64,000 nt of DNA from assembly GCF_900100735.1 (NCBI RefSeq), contig NZ_FNCJ01000003.1:558001-622000 (forward strand). The letters are read 5' to 3'. How positions within the stretch are numbered: the stretch's first letter is position 1; each line of letters starts with the position of its first letter. The translations under genes and the position numbers were made by a program. Shown in pieces: positions 1 through 9,029 of this stretch. This DNA comes from Paraburkholderia phenazinium. Lineage in GTDB: Bacteria; Pseudomonadota; Gammaproteobacteria; Burkholderiales; Burkholderiaceae. The notes under the pieces were generated by a model that had not been told where the DNA came from, did no database searches, and saw only the letters and a list, made by a program, of their open reading frames with translations.

Positions 1-1755
1 CACGTAGCGCTCTTGCGCTTCGTTCGACCAGATTTCGCGCGGCGACAGACCGCTTTCTTCAAGCTGGATCTTGCGCAGTTCGAAAATCGCGCCCTTGCTG
101 GCGCCGTCCACCACTTCCGGGAACGCGTTCGACAGACCGCCCGCGCCGACGTCGTGAATGCTCAGGATCGGATTCTTCTCGCCAAGCTGCCAGCAGGCAT
201 TGATGACTTCCTGCGCGCGCCGCTCGATTTCCGGGTTGCCGCGCTGCACCGAGTCGAAGTCGAGTGCAGCGGTATTGGTGCCGGTGGCCATCGAGCTGGC
301 GGCGCCGCCGCCCATGCCGATGCGCATACCCGGGCCGCCGATCTGGATCAGGAGCGAGCCTTCCGGCAGGTCGTGCTTGTGGGTGTGCTGATCGGAGATG
401 TTGCCGATGCCGCCCGCGATCATGATCGGCTTGTGATAGCCGCGCACGGTGCCCGCGACGTTCTGCTCGTAGGTGCGGAAATAGCCGCCCAGGTTCGGCC
501 GGCCGAATTCGTTGTTGAACGCGGCGCCGCCAAGCGGACCGTCGATCATGATTTCCAGCGGCGAAGCGATGCGGTCCGGGCGGCCATAGACTTCCTGTGC
601 ATCGGCCGGGTTGCGGTGGCCGACTGGCTGCACGGCGTCACGGGCGTTTTCCCATGCTTCGCGCGCGTCCGGCAAGTCGAGGTTCGATACCGTGAAGCCC
701 GTCAGACCTGCCTTAGGACGTGCACCGCGGCCGGTTGCGCCTTCGTCGCGGATTTCACCGCCCGCGCCGGTTGCGGCGCCCGGGAACGGCGAGATAGCGG
801 TCGGGTGGTTGTGCGTCTCCACCTTCATCAGCGTGTGCGTCAGCTCGGTGTGGCGGCCGTAGTGCTCAGCGAGCTCGCCACCGGTCTGGCCCGGCTTGCG
901 CGGGAACCAGCGCTCGGCGATGCCGCCCGCCATGATCGCCGAGTTGTCCGAGTACGCAACGATGGTGCCTTGCGGATTGAGCTTCTCGGTGTTGCGGATC
1001 ATGTTAAACAGCGAGATGTCCTGCTTCTCGCCGTCGATGGTCCATTCCGCGTTGAAAATCTTGTGGCGGCAGTGCTCGCTGTTGGCCTGCGCGAACATCA
1101 TCAGCTCGACGTCGGTCGGGTTGCGGCCGAGTTTCGTGAAGGCGTCGACCAGGTAGTCGATCTCGTCGTCGGCGAGCGCGAGGCCCAGTTCCGTATTGGC
1201 GGTTTCCAGCGCGCCACGGCCGTGGCTCAGCACGTCCACGGTTTGCAGCGGCTTGGCCGGCAGTTCGTCGAACAGGTGCATGGCGTGCTCGCGCGACGGC
1301 GTCACGCTTTCGGTCATGCGGTCGTGCAAGGCGGCGATCACCGCTTCGCGGGCTTCGTCGGACAGGGCTTTCTTGCCGCCCAAGAGGCCGCTCTTGAGCG
1401 TCACCGTATATTCGACGCCGCGCTCGATGCGGCGCAGCTGCGTGAGACCGCAGTGGTGCGCGATGTCCGTCGCCTTGCTGGCCCACGGCGACACCGTGCC
1501 AAAGCGCGGCACCACGAGGAAGGTCTCGCTCGCGCCGCGCTCCTTGGCGTCGACGAACGGATCGCCGTAGTGCATCAGCGCCTCGATCTTCGCGCTGTCT
1601 TCAGCCGTAAGCGGCGTCTGTGCGTTGACGAAGTGCAGATACTGACCGCGCACGCCGGTGATATTGGCGTCGATGCGCGTGAGCGTCTCGAGCAGGCGGG
1701 TTTGACGGAAATCGGAGAGGGCCGAAGCGCCGGGGAAACACGAGAAGTGGGCCAT
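1..1755 (-). CDS. purL: Phosphoribosylformylglycinamidine synthase, N-terminal part (cut by window edge)
   Basis: Catalyses the ATP- and glutamine-dependent conversion of FGAR to FGAM, step four of de novo purine synthesis, in the cytosol. The reading frame is open from the ATG at 1755 to base 1 (585 codons), so the rest of this roughly 1,300-residue single-chain enzyme lies left of the window. The N-terminus [17 protein letters not shown] and the following residues match the proteobacterial long-form PurL N-terminal domain. The ATG is the first in frame and lies about 64 bp downstream of a TATAAT-like element. The gene is divergent from the oxidase at 2049. A long plus-strand open frame over the same bases is only its antisense shadow. 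Confidence 0.93.
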   Translation of the reverse strand, partial: MAHFSCFPGASALSDFRQTRLLETLTRIDANITGVRGQYLHFVNAQTPLTAEDSAKIEALMHYGDPFVDAKERGASETFLVVPRFGTVSPWASKATDIAHHCGLTQLRRIERGVEYTVTLKSGLLGGKKALSDEAREAVIAALHDRMTESVTPSREHAMHLFDELPAKPLQTVDVLSHGRGALETANTELGLALADDEIDYLVDAFTKLGRNPTDVELMMFAQANSEHCRHKIFNAEWTIDGEKQDISLFNMIRNTEKLNPQGTIVAYSDNSAIMAGGIAERWFPRKPGQTGGELAEHYGRHTELTHTLMKVETHNHPTAISPFPGAATGAGGEIRDEGATGRGARPKAGLTGFTVSNLDLPDAREAWENARDAVQPVGHRNPADAQEVYGRPDRIASPLEIMIDGPLGGAAFNNEFGRPNLGGYFRTYEQNVAGTVRGYHKPIMIAGGIGNISDQHTHKHDLPEGSLLIQIGGPGMRIGMGGGAASSMATGTNTAALDFDSVQRGNPEIERRAQEVINACWQLGEKNPILSIHDVGAGGLSNAFPEVVDGASKGAIFELRKIQLEESGLSPREIWSNEAQERYV

Positions 1756-1818
1756 GGACTTGACGTTGCGTCTATGAGTCGCGCGTGCAGGCGACGTGAG
1801 GCGAAAGGGAAGTCCGAG

Positions 1819-1824
1819 ATTATA
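1819..1824 (-). promoter_or_regulatory. Possible -10 element of purL
   Basis: Read on the minus strand this is a perfect TATAAT, 64 bp upstream of the purL ATG. No convincing -35 hexamer lies 16-18 bp further upstream, so only the -10 is supported. I did not recognise a PurR-type operator nearby. Confidence 0.3.
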
Positions 1825-2048
1825 CCCCGTCGGAGGCCCGCCAGCGCCTGTGCCGGTGCGGTTTTACCGTTGCGCGCGGCGCCTCGCCGGTCGATATCGG
1901 GATTGGGTGCGGCTTGGCGGGCAAACCGGTTTGACTGCTATCATTCGGCCTTTCACCAGATCGGCGCAGCAACCCTTCGCATGCGCCGCATGCCACGCAC
2001 ACGGGGAACGCCAGCTAAGCCGCGTTCCGCCGGCAAATCGAATCAATC

Positions 2049-3350
2049 ATGGATGTCATCGTCATTGGCGGCGGAATTGTGGGCGTCGCCACCGCTTATC
2101 AACTGCGCGCAGCAGGCCACCGGGTATGCGTGGTCGAACGCTATGCGACGGTCGCGCAAGGCGCGACCTACGGCCACGGCGGCACGGTCCTGCCGACGCC
2201 GCTCGATGTGTGGTTCGGGCCGACCTTCATGCAAAGCCGCCACGCCGCCAGGAACGGGGTGATCCGCAAGACCGGCTTCAACGGCGCGGCGCGCCTGTTC
2301 GAGCGGCAACTGGCCACCTGGCAGGAACCGCAAGCATTCAACCGCCAATATGGGCTGCTGCGGCCGCTGATCGAAGCCTCGCGTGACGCCATGGCGGACA
2401 TCGAGGCGCGTTTCGGGCTCGAATTCGAACAGTCGAACGGCGTGCTGTACCTCACGCGCTCGGCACAGGAATGGCAACTGACTCAGCCCGCGCTCGAGTT
2501 GCTGCGCCACTACGAAGTCCCGCATCACGTGCTGACGCCGGCCGAGTGCGCCGCGTTCGAACATTCGGTGCCGACCGATCCGGAATTCGCAGGCGGCGTG
2601 CTGTTCGACCAGGAACGCACCGCCAACTGCCCGCTTTTCACCAAGCTCATCAAGCAGACGCTCGATGCCCAGGGTGGCGTACAGTTCATGCTCAATCGCG
2701 AAGTCGAGGCGATCCGTCTCGACGGGGCGCGCGCTGCGGTCGAACTGGCGCCGCGGCTAGGCGAAGTCACCTCGTCGCGGGAAGTCGACGTGATCAACGC
2801 CGACGCCGTCGTGGTCGCGGCCGGCACCGGCAGCTTGCCGCTGCTGGAGCGGCTCGGCCTGCGGGTGCCGCTGCATCCACTGCGGATGCATACGCTGTCG
2901 GCGCCGATCGCGCATGAAGAATGCGCGCCGCATGTGGCGATCGTCGACGCCGTCAAGCGCATCACCATCACGCGCATGAATCACCGGCTGCGGATTGCCG
3001 GCGGCGCCGTGCTGCAAGGCGCCGGCCAGACCGACAAGCCGCTCTCCGAAGCGGTCACCAAAGACGCGCTGGCCCTGCTCGGCCAGGCGACCCACGACTG
3101 GATCCCAGGTGCCGCGAAGATTTCGGCGGCGCTGTCATGGGATGGCTTGAAGCTGCTCTCGCCCGACGGGCTGCCGCTGGTCGGCAATGCGCTGCATCCG
3201 CGCCTGTTCGTCAACGCTGGGCATGGCCCGGCAGGCTGGGGGCTCGCTTGCGGCGCAGGCAAGCTGGTGGCGGATCTGATCGGCGGTGTCACGCCGGAGT
3301 TGCCGGCGGACACGCTGGCCGCCTTGCGGCCGGAGCGGTTTGGGCGCTGA
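2049..3350 (+). CDS. FAD-dependent D-amino-acid dehydrogenase-like oxidoreductase (DadA family)
   Basis: Predicted flavoprotein of the DAO/DadA family, 433 residues. It would oxidatively deaminate a D-amino acid or related amine and pass electrons to the respiratory chain. The N-terminus has the Rossmann dinucleotide motif VIVIGGGIVGVATAYQL (residues 4-20), followed by the ERYATVAQGATYGHGG stretch typical of DadA-like flavin sites. A C-terminal NAGHGPAGWGLACGAG segment matches the family's second flavin-contacting loop. Length agrees with DadA (about 430). No alanine racemase gene sits beside it, so the substrate cannot be read from context. nnr starts 39 bp downstream on the same strand and the two may be co-transcribed. 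Confidence 0.85.
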   Translation: MDVIVIGGGIVGVATAYQLRAAGHRVCVVERYATVAQGATYGHGGTVLPTPLDVWFGPTFMQSRHAARNGVIRKTGFNGAARLFERQLATWQEPQAFNRQYGLLRPLIEASRDAMADIEARFGLEFEQSNGVLYLTRSAQEWQLTQPALELLRHYEVPHHVLTPAECAAFEHSVPTDPEFAGGVLFDQERTANCPLFTKLIKQTLDAQGGVQFMLNREVEAIRLDGARAAVELAPRLGEVTSSREVDVINADAVVVAAGTGSLPLLERLGLRVPLHPLRMHTLSAPIAHEECAPHVAIVDAVKRITITRMNHRLRIAGGAVLQGAGQTDKPLSEAVTKDALALLGQATHDWIPGAAKISAALSWDGLKLLSPDGLPLVGNALHPRLFVNAGHGPAGWGLACGAGKLVADLIGGVTPELPADTLAALRPERFGR

Positions 3351-3388
3351 GGCGAACAGTTTCACCCATCACCCCTATTCGCACTACC

Positions 3389-5020
3389 ATGGCAGTTCCG
3401 CGCCCGCCCGGGCCACCGCTTGACGCTGCCATGACCGAAGCCACACCTGCCGCCCGCCCCCCTGCGTCCGAACTTCCGATCCTGCTGAACCCGCACGACC
3501 GCGCGCTCGCCCTTCTGAGCGTCGTGGATCTGCGCGCGCTCGAAACCGACGCTGCGAGCGGCTTGCCGCCCCATACGCTCATGGCGCGTGCCGGCCATGC
3601 CGCGGCGCAGTTCCTGCGTGAGCAGATCGCGCAAGATCGCACAGGCGGCGCGGCAATGCCGGTCTGGATCGTCGCCGGCCCCGGCAATAACGGCGGCGAC
3701 GCGCTGGTAGTGGCCGCCGAATTGCAGCGTACGGGAGTCGCCGTCGAAGTCTGCATGCCGTTTGAAGTCAAACCGGACGACGCCCGCTGGGCGCTCGGCG
3801 AAGCGCGCGCGGCCGGCGTGCCGATTTCCGCGTCGGCGCCTGCGTCGTTCGAGGGCTACGGCTGGCTGGTCGACGGCATGTTCGGGATTGGGCTTGCCCG
3901 CCCGCTCGAAGGTATCTTTGCCTCGCTCGCACAACAGTTGTCGCAACGTGCCACGCGGCAAGGCCGCGTGCTGGCTCTCGACGTCCCGAGCGGCCTCGAC
4001 AGCGACACCGGCAACGTGGTCGGGAACAGCATCGGCGTGCGCGCCACGCACACCGTGACCTTCATCGGCGCGAAGCCGGGCCTCTTTATGGCGTCGGGAC
4101 GCGATCTCGCCGGCGTCGTGACCGTCGCGCCGATCGGCGTGGACACGGCTGCCCGCACGGCAGTGCAGCTCAACGCCCCTACACTGTTCCGCGGCTTCTT
4201 GCCTGCGCGCGATTTCTCGACCAACAAAGGTTCGTTCGGCAGCCTCGCGGTGGTTGGTGGCGACACCGGCATGTGTGGCGCGCCGATTCTTGCGGCCCGC
4301 GCGGCATTGCACACAGGCGCAGGGAAGATCCATGTCGCGCTGCTCGGCGCCGGCGCCCCGCCCTACGACCCGCCGCATCCCGAGTTGATGCTGCACCCGA
4401 TCGACGATCTCCCGCTCGACCAGATGGATGCGCTCGCGATCGGCTGCGGCATGGGCCATCGGGAGCGCGCGACCCAGGTGCTCCGCGACGTCCTGCCGCT
4501 CGACGTGCCCAAACTGCTCGACGCCGACGCGCTCAACCTGCTGGCAGGCGATGCAGCGCTGGCCGCCCAGGTGCATGCGCGCGGCGCGCAAGGCGACCCG
4601 TGCATCCTCACGCCACACCCGCTCGAAGCGGCGCGCCTGCTCGGTTGCGACGTACCGGCCGTGCAGCGCGACCGTCTGGCCGGGGGGCGTGCGCTGGCCG
4701 CGCGCTTTGCGAGCGTGATCGTGCTCAAGGGGACCGGCACTGTCGTGGCAGCGCCGGACGGCCGTCTGGCGGTCAATCCAACTGGCAACGCGGCACTCGC
4801 CACGGGCGGCACAGGCGACGTGCTGGGCGGCATCATCGGCGCCTTGCTGGCACAACGCTTGCCGCCTTACGAGGCGGCGCTGGCGGGCGTCTATCTGCAC
4901 GGCCTCGCCGCCGACACGCTAACGGCGCAAGGCGATGGCCCCGCTGGCCTGACGGCGGGAGAACTCGCGCCAATGGTTCGCAAACTGCTGAACCGGATGT
5001 TTTATCCGGCGCGAGGGTGA
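3389..5020 (+). CDS. nnr: Bifunctional NAD(P)H-hydrate epimerase / ADP-dependent NAD(P)H-hydrate dehydratase
   Basis: Metabolite-repair enzyme. The N-terminal YjeF_N half epimerises R- to S-NAD(P)HX, and the C-terminal ribokinase-like half dehydrates S-NAD(P)HX using ADP. In the first half GPGNNGGDALVVA and LDVPSGLDSDTG are the epimerase signatures. In the second half GGDTGMCGAPILAARAAL, LTPHPLEAARLLG and the ATGGTGDVLGG anion-hole loop mark the dehydratase. From this start the product is 543 residues, slightly longer than the usual 500. An alternative ATG at 3431 (529 residues) removes a Pro-rich leader; neither start has a good Shine-Dalgarno sequence, so the start is uncertain. Lies between the DadA-like oxidase and pgi on the same strand. 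Confidence 0.92.
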   Translation: MAVPRPPGPPLDAAMTEATPAARPPASELPILLNPHDRALALLSVVDLRALETDAASGLPPHTLMARAGHAAAQFLREQIAQDRTGGAAMPVWIVAGPGNNGGDALVVAAELQRTGVAVEVCMPFEVKPDDARWALGEARAAGVPISASAPASFEGYGWLVDGMFGIGLARPLEGIFASLAQQLSQRATRQGRVLALDVPSGLDSDTGNVVGNSIGVRATHTVTFIGAKPGLFMASGRDLAGVVTVAPIGVDTAARTAVQLNAPTLFRGFLPARDFSTNKGSFGSLAVVGGDTGMCGAPILAARAALHTGAGKIHVALLGAGAPPYDPPHPELMLHPIDDLPLDQMDALAIGCGMGHRERATQVLRDVLPLDVPKLLDADALNLLAGDAALAAQVHARGAQGDPCILTPHPLEAARLLGCDVPAVQRDRLAGGRALAARFASVIVLKGTGTVVAAPDGRLAVNPTGNAALATGGTGDVLGGIIGALLAQRLPPYEAALAGVYLHGLAADTLTAQGDGPAGLTAGELAPMVRKLLNRMFYPARG

Positions 5021-5169
5021 AGGCGTCGATAGCGCGCTGCTGGCACGCGGTGGCGCGCGGGTAGCCATCAGCGCGGCTGGCCCGTCAGATAGCAAGGATC
5101 GCGCGCCTCACCCAATCCCTCTATCTGGACGCATTGCCCAAGCCCCTGCCCGCTTCTCTCCAACGCCGC

Positions 5170-5175
5170 TATACT
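5170..5175 (+). promoter_or_regulatory. Possible -10 element upstream of pgi
   Basis: TATACT lies in the 281-bp gap between nnr and pgi, about 127 bp before the pgi ATG. No acceptable -35 hexamer was found at the right distance, so this is only a candidate. The rest of the gap shows no gene or hairpin that I can support. Confidence 0.25.
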
Positions 5176-5301
5176 GAATGACTGCGCTGGCCGGCCGGGA
5201 ACCGTTGCGAACCCGTGAAGCCCGGCAGCGCGCCAGAGCATCCCACCGGCTGCGCTTTGCGCACTGCCTTTCTTTCGTGCCCCTTCGTTAGACGGACGAT
5301 C

Positions 5302-6924
5302 ATGACGTTGAACTCGCTCCCTGCCTGGTCCTCGCTGCAAGCCCATTACGAGCAGATTCGCGATGCGCATATGCGCGACTGGTTCGCCCCCGCGAACGAT
5401 CCCGCGCCGACCCGTGCCGAACGCTTCGCGTTCGCCGGCGGCGGTCTCGCGGTCGATTTCTCGAAGAATCGCATCACCGACGAAACCCTCAAGCTGCTCG
5501 TGCAAGTGGCCCGCGAAGCAGGCGTCGAAAAACGCCGCGACGCGATGTTCGCGGGCGAAGTCGTCAACCCGACCGAAGGCCGTGCCGCCCTGCATACGGC
5601 GCTGCGCGCCACCGACCCGAACGCGCCGTTCCACGCCCAGGTTTTGGCCGAGCGCGCCAAGATGGCCGCGTTCGCGGATCAGGTCCGCAGCGGCGCATGG
5701 ACCGGCTACACCGGCAAGCGGATTCGCTACGTGGTGAACATTGGCATCGGCGGCTCGGATCTCGGTCCGAAGATGGTCGTGCACGCCCTGCACCATCTCG
5801 CTACGCCCGAGATCACCAGCCACTTCGTGTCGAACGTCGACGGCGCCGATCTGTACCGCGTCATGCAGCAGATCGACCCGGAAGAGACGCTCGCCATCAT
5901 CGTCTCGAAGACCTTCACCACGCTCGAGACCATGACCAACGCGAATTCGCTGCGCGACTGGTTTATCGAGAAGGGTTGCCCGGAAAGCGCGCTGGCGAAG
6001 CACTTCGTCGGCGTGTCGGCCAACCCGGCCGAGGTCGTCAAGTTCGGCATCGCCAAAGAGAACGTCTTCGAGATGTGGGACTGGGTGGGCGGGCGCTATT
6101 CGTTGTGGTCGGCCGTCGGCCTGTCGATCATGATCGCGATCGGACCGAGGCAGTTCGACGAACTGCTCGCCGGCGCCAACGAAATGGATCAGCACTTCCG
6201 CGATGCGCCGCTCGAGCGCAACCTGCCGGTGCTGCTTGGCATGATCGGCATCTGGTATCGCAACCTGTTCGGTTCGCAAAGCTATCTGGTGGCGCCGTAT
6301 TCCGAAGCGCTGCATTATTTGCCGTCGTATCTGCAGCAACTGGAAATGGAGAGCAACGGCAAGTCCGCACGCCTCGACGGTGTAATGGTCGACTATCCGA
6401 CCTCCGCCGTGACGTGGGGCGAACCGGGCACGAATGGTCAGCACGCATTCTTCCAGATGCTGCACCAGGGCCCGACGATCGTGCCGATCGATTTCATCGC
6501 CGTGCTCACGCCCGAGCATCCGCTCGTGAGTCATCATCCGAAGCTGCTGGCGAACTGCTTCGCGCAAAGCGAAGCGCTGATGCTCGGCCGTACACTGGAA
6601 GAAGCGAAGAAGGTGGCCGGTCCGGACAAGCCGGAACTGGCGCCGGCCCTGGTGTTCCCGGGCAATCGCCCGACCAGCACGCTCATCCTCGAAGCGCTCA
6701 CCGCGCGTTCGCTCGGCGCGCTGATCGCGCTGTATGAACACAAGGTGCTGGTGCAGGCGTCGGTGTGGAACATCAACCCGTTCGATCAATGGGGCGTCGA
6801 GCTTGGCAAGATCCTCGGTAAGGTGGTCGAGGCTGACCTGACGGCGCCGAACGTCGATGCAGCGAAGCACGATTCGTCGACCTCGGCGTTGATCGCACGC
6901 GCGCGGGCGGCTTTGAAGCGTTGA
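5302..6924 (+). CDS. pgi: Glucose-6-phosphate isomerase
   Basis: Interconverts glucose-6-phosphate and fructose-6-phosphate in glycolysis/gluconeogenesis, in the cytosol. The 540-residue product has the usual length for the bacterial/eukaryotic PGI family. Visible signatures are [13 protein letters not shown] (phosphate-binding loop, near residue 150), [13 protein letters not shown] (near 210), the family pattern [19 protein letters not shown] around residues 375-395 containing the catalytic His, and [17 protein letters not shown] (second PGI signature, near 490-510). The ATG at 5302 begins [12 protein letters not shown]; the open frame extends upstream but that leader is not PGI-like. A strong intrinsic terminator follows the stop. 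Confidence 0.97.
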   Translation: MTLNSLPAWSSLQAHYEQIRDAHMRDWFAPANDPAPTRAERFAFAGGGLAVDFSKNRITDETLKLLVQVAREAGVEKRRDAMFAGEVVNPTEGRAALHTALRATDPNAPFHAQVLAERAKMAAFADQVRSGAWTGYTGKRIRYVVNIGIGGSDLGPKMVVHALHHLATPEITSHFVSNVDGADLYRVMQQIDPEETLAIIVSKTFTTLETMTNANSLRDWFIEKGCPESALAKHFVGVSANPAEVVKFGIAKENVFEMWDWVGGRYSLWSAVGLSIMIAIGPRQFDELLAGANEMDQHFRDAPLERNLPVLLGMIGIWYRNLFGSQSYLVAPYSEALHYLPSYLQQLEMESNGKSARLDGVMVDYPTSAVTWGEPGTNGQHAFFQMLHQGPTIVPIDFIAVLTPEHPLVSHHPKLLANCFAQSEALMLGRTLEEAKKVAGPDKPELAPALVFPGNRPTSTLILEALTARSLGALIALYEHKVLVQASVWNINPFDQWGVELGKILGKVVEADLTAPNVDAAKHDSSTSALIARARAALKR

Positions 6925-6987
6925 ACGGGTACGTTCGCGTCAGGCGGCGAATCGAGCGTCGCCTTTTAACCGCGTGAAGAAGCGATG

Positions 6988-7018
6988 AAGCGGGCCATGC
7001 ACGGCCCGCTTTTCTTTT
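6988..7018 (+). terminator. Intrinsic terminator of pgi
   Basis: A nine-base-pair GC-rich stem (AAGCGGGCC / GGCCCGCTT) with a six-base loop is followed by TTTTCTTTT. It lies between the convergent pgi and ybbA genes and points in the pgi direction. Confidence 0.85.
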
Positions 7019-7040
7019 GTGTGCATCTCTTTTGTGCGCC

Positions 7041-7727
7041 TCAGGCGAGGCGCCCTGCCTCGATCGTCACCGTGGTATCGCAACGGCGTGCAAGCTCGAT
7101 GTCGTGCGTCACAAGAATCAAGGTCGCACCGTTGGCCCGGTTCATCTCGAACATCAGATCGATCACGGCATGCCCGGTCGCCGCATCGAGACTGCCGGTC
7201 GGCTCGTCGGCAAACAGGATGGCCGGATGCGTGACGAACGCACGCGCCAGCGCGACGCGCTGCTGCTCGCCACCCGAGAGCAGCTTGGGATAGTGACGCG
7301 TGCGCTGCCCCAGCCCAACCTGTTCGAGCAGACCACGCGCCCGCGCCGCCGCGTCGCGCGCTGCAATACCGCCTTGCAGTTCGAGCGGCAAGGTCACGTT
7401 CTCGAGCGCCGTCAGATGCGGCATCAATTGAAACGACTGAAACACGAAGCCGACCGAGCCGTTACGCAATGCGGCGCGTTCGTCCTCACTCAACGTGGTG
7501 AGTTCTTGACCGAGTAGACGAACCGACCCCGAGGTCGCGCTGTCCAAGCCTGCGAGCAGACCTAGCAGCGTAGACTTGCCGGACCCGGATGCGCCGACAA
7601 TCGCTACACTGCTGCCGCCTTCGATGGAAAGATCGATATGATCCAGAATCGTCAGCTCGCCCGTTGCATCCTTAACCCTCTTGCACAACCCCCGCACTTC
7701 GATGACTGGATCAGTTTTCTTTTGCAT
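7041..7727 (-). CDS. ybbA: ABC transporter ATP-binding protein, YbbA/LolD type
   Basis: Cytoplasmic ATPase subunit of the LolD/MacB-like ABC group, 228 residues. Walker A GASGSGKSTLLGLLAGL, Q-loop FVFQSFQLMPHLTALENV, signature LLSGGEQQRVALARAF, Walker B ILFADEPTGSLD and the His switch LVTHD are all intact, so it should hydrolyse ATP. In enterobacteria ybbA sits beside tesA and is followed by the permease gene ybbP. Here tesA is present head to head, but no permease follows: downstream is convergent pgi. The MQKKTD start is chosen because upstream codons encode a non-conserved leader that lies inside tesA. The start codons of the two genes interlock in a CATG. Confidence 0.92.
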   Translation of the reverse strand: MQKKTDPVIEVRGLCKRVKDATGELTILDHIDLSIEGGSSVAIVGASGSGKSTLLGLLAGLDSATSGSVRLLGQELTTLSEDERAALRNGSVGFVFQSFQLMPHLTALENVTLPLELQGGIAARDAAARARGLLEQVGLGQRTRHYPKLLSGGEQQRVALARAFVTHPAILFADEPTGSLDAATGHAVIDLMFEMNRANGATLILVTHDIELARRCDTTVTIEAGRLA

Positions 7728-8430
7728 GGTGAGGCGTAGGTTGAAAGTGCGCCTGGCTGCGCCGCGCGCCGCCGCGTTGAACACAGCCGTTAGCCTTGTC
7801 GTAATGACTGCGGCCATACCGCTTGCGGCCCATGCCGCCAATTCCGTCAATGCGCCCGAGGCGGCCAAACCCGTCATCGTGGTACTCGGCGACAGCATCT
7901 CCGCCGAGTATGGACTGCCCCGCGATACCGGCTGGGTGGCGCTGATGCGCCAGCGTCTCGCTAGCGAGCGAATCGATTATAGCGTTGCGAACGCAAGCAT
8001 TAGCGGCGACACGACAAGCGGCGGACGCGCGCGGATGCCCGAACTGATGTTGCGGCTAAAACCCAGCATCGTGATTGTCGAACTGGGCGCGAACGACGCA
8101 CTGCGCGGCGTCCCCTTGGCGACCACCGAAGACAACTTGCGCACGATCATCGAACAAGCGCAACAAGGTCATGCGAAGGTCGTGCTGGTCGGCATGTACG
8201 TGCCACCCAATTACGGCCCGGACTACACGCAAAAGTTCCATGGCGTGTATGAACAGTTGTCGAATGAATTTCACGTGCCGCTCGTCCCCTTCCTGCTCGC
8301 CGGCATCGCCGATAAACCGGAGATGTTCCAGGCCGATCAGATCCATCCGACGCAGCAGGCACAAGGCGTGCTGCTGAACAACGTGTGGCCGACACTCAAG
8401 CCCCTGCTGCACGCCAGCTCCTCACCCTGA
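7726..8430 (+). CDS. tesA: Periplasmic multifunctional lysophospholipase / acyl-CoA thioesterase / arylesterase, SGNH family
   Basis: Exported SGNH hydrolase. Block I GDSISAEYGL carries the nucleophile Ser, GDTTSGGRARMPELM gives the oxyanion Gly, ELGANDALRG is block III with the Asn, and DQIHPTQQAQG carries the catalytic Asp-His pair near the C-terminus. A signal peptide with an Arg-rich start and a cleavage site after AAHA is visible. The ATG at 7726 overlaps the ybbA start and has no ribosome-binding site. GTG 7747 or TTG 7741 are better placed behind GAGG (7731-7734) and TAGG (7737-7740), and still leave a complete signal peptide. The true start may therefore be 15-21 bp downstream. From 7726 the product is 234 residues. 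Confidence 0.92.
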   Translation: MVRRRLKVRLAAPRAAALNTAVSLVVMTAAIPLAAHAANSVNAPEAAKPVIVVLGDSISAEYGLPRDTGWVALMRQRLASERIDYSVANASISGDTTSGGRARMPELMLRLKPSIVIVELGANDALRGVPLATTEDNLRTIIEQAQQGHAKVVLVGMYVPPNYGPDYTQKFHGVYEQLSNEFHVPLVPFLLAGIADKPEMFQADQIHPTQQAQGVLLNNVWPTLKPLLHASSSP

Positions 8431-8548
8431 CAAACTTCTTACAATTTGTTGCGAACGAGCGGGGAACGGGCGTAGGGGATGTCGATCCGACACTTACGCT
8501 AACCGCGAAACCCCGGCTCGTTTTGAGCGCTTTTGTGAGGAGATAACG

Positions 8549-8890
8549 TTGAAATACTTACCGCTTATCGCTTTGGTCGTGGCAGTCTCTGCCTGCGCCG
8601 CTCAACCGCCGGCTGGCGTCCAGTCCGTTGGACAAAGCCAGCAATCGCCTAAGGCCGTCGCGCAATGTATCGCCCAGAAGTGGGCGGACGGCTCTCAACA
8701 GCAAGTCGTCTCGCAAGACACCATGGCAAACGACCAGGCACTCGACGTGTATGTGCCCGGTCAGCAACCGCCCACCGGTGCTGCTGCGGTGGTACGACCG
8801 GCGTACACCGGCACGGGCTCATGGGTGGGCTTTCGCGCCAACGGCGCTGCCGGTAGCGATGCAACCGGCGCGATCACCGCTTGCCTCTAA
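8549..8890 (+). CDS. Small putative lipoprotein, unknown function
   Basis: I do not recognise a domain in this 113-residue protein. It starts at TTG 8549, preceded by a good GAGGAG Shine-Dalgarno sequence (8537-8542). The N-terminus is a lipoprotein signal: MKYLPLIALVVAVSAC gives a lipobox with Cys16, so it should be lipidated and membrane-anchored. The mature part is short and polar. It has a second Cys in the segment AQCIAQKW and a third two residues from the end (ITACL), which could form a disulfide. It stands alone between tesA and a bidirectional terminator. Confidence 0.8.
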   Translation: MKYLPLIALVVAVSACAAQPPAGVQSVGQSQQSPKAVAQCIAQKWADGSQQQVVSQDTMANDQALDVYVPGQQPPTGAAAVVRPAYTGTGSWVGFRANGAAGSDATGAITACL

Positions 8891-8937
8891 GCTAAGCCTC
8901 CACTCACCCCCATCCGGCGACAGATACGCCGGATAAG

Positions 8938-8974
8938 AAAAAACCCCGCAATTGCAAAATTGCGGGGTTTTTTT
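8938..8974. terminator. Bidirectional intrinsic terminator
   Basis: A perfect ten-base-pair stem (CCCCGCAATT / AATTGCGGGG) with a GCAA loop has seven T on the plus side and six A on the left. It can stop the lipoprotein gene (plus) and ppiD (minus). Confidence 0.92.
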
Positions 8975-9029
8975 GTACTCGTGACTCAATCAAGATGCGC
9001 GCCGCTCACATGACGGCGCGTGCTGCGGA

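Noticed and set aside
13..2262. Long plus-strand open frame of about 750 codons
   Set aside because: It is the antisense of purL and the start of the DadA-like gene; composition is Arg/Ala/His-rich and no domain is visible. High GC makes such antisense frames common.
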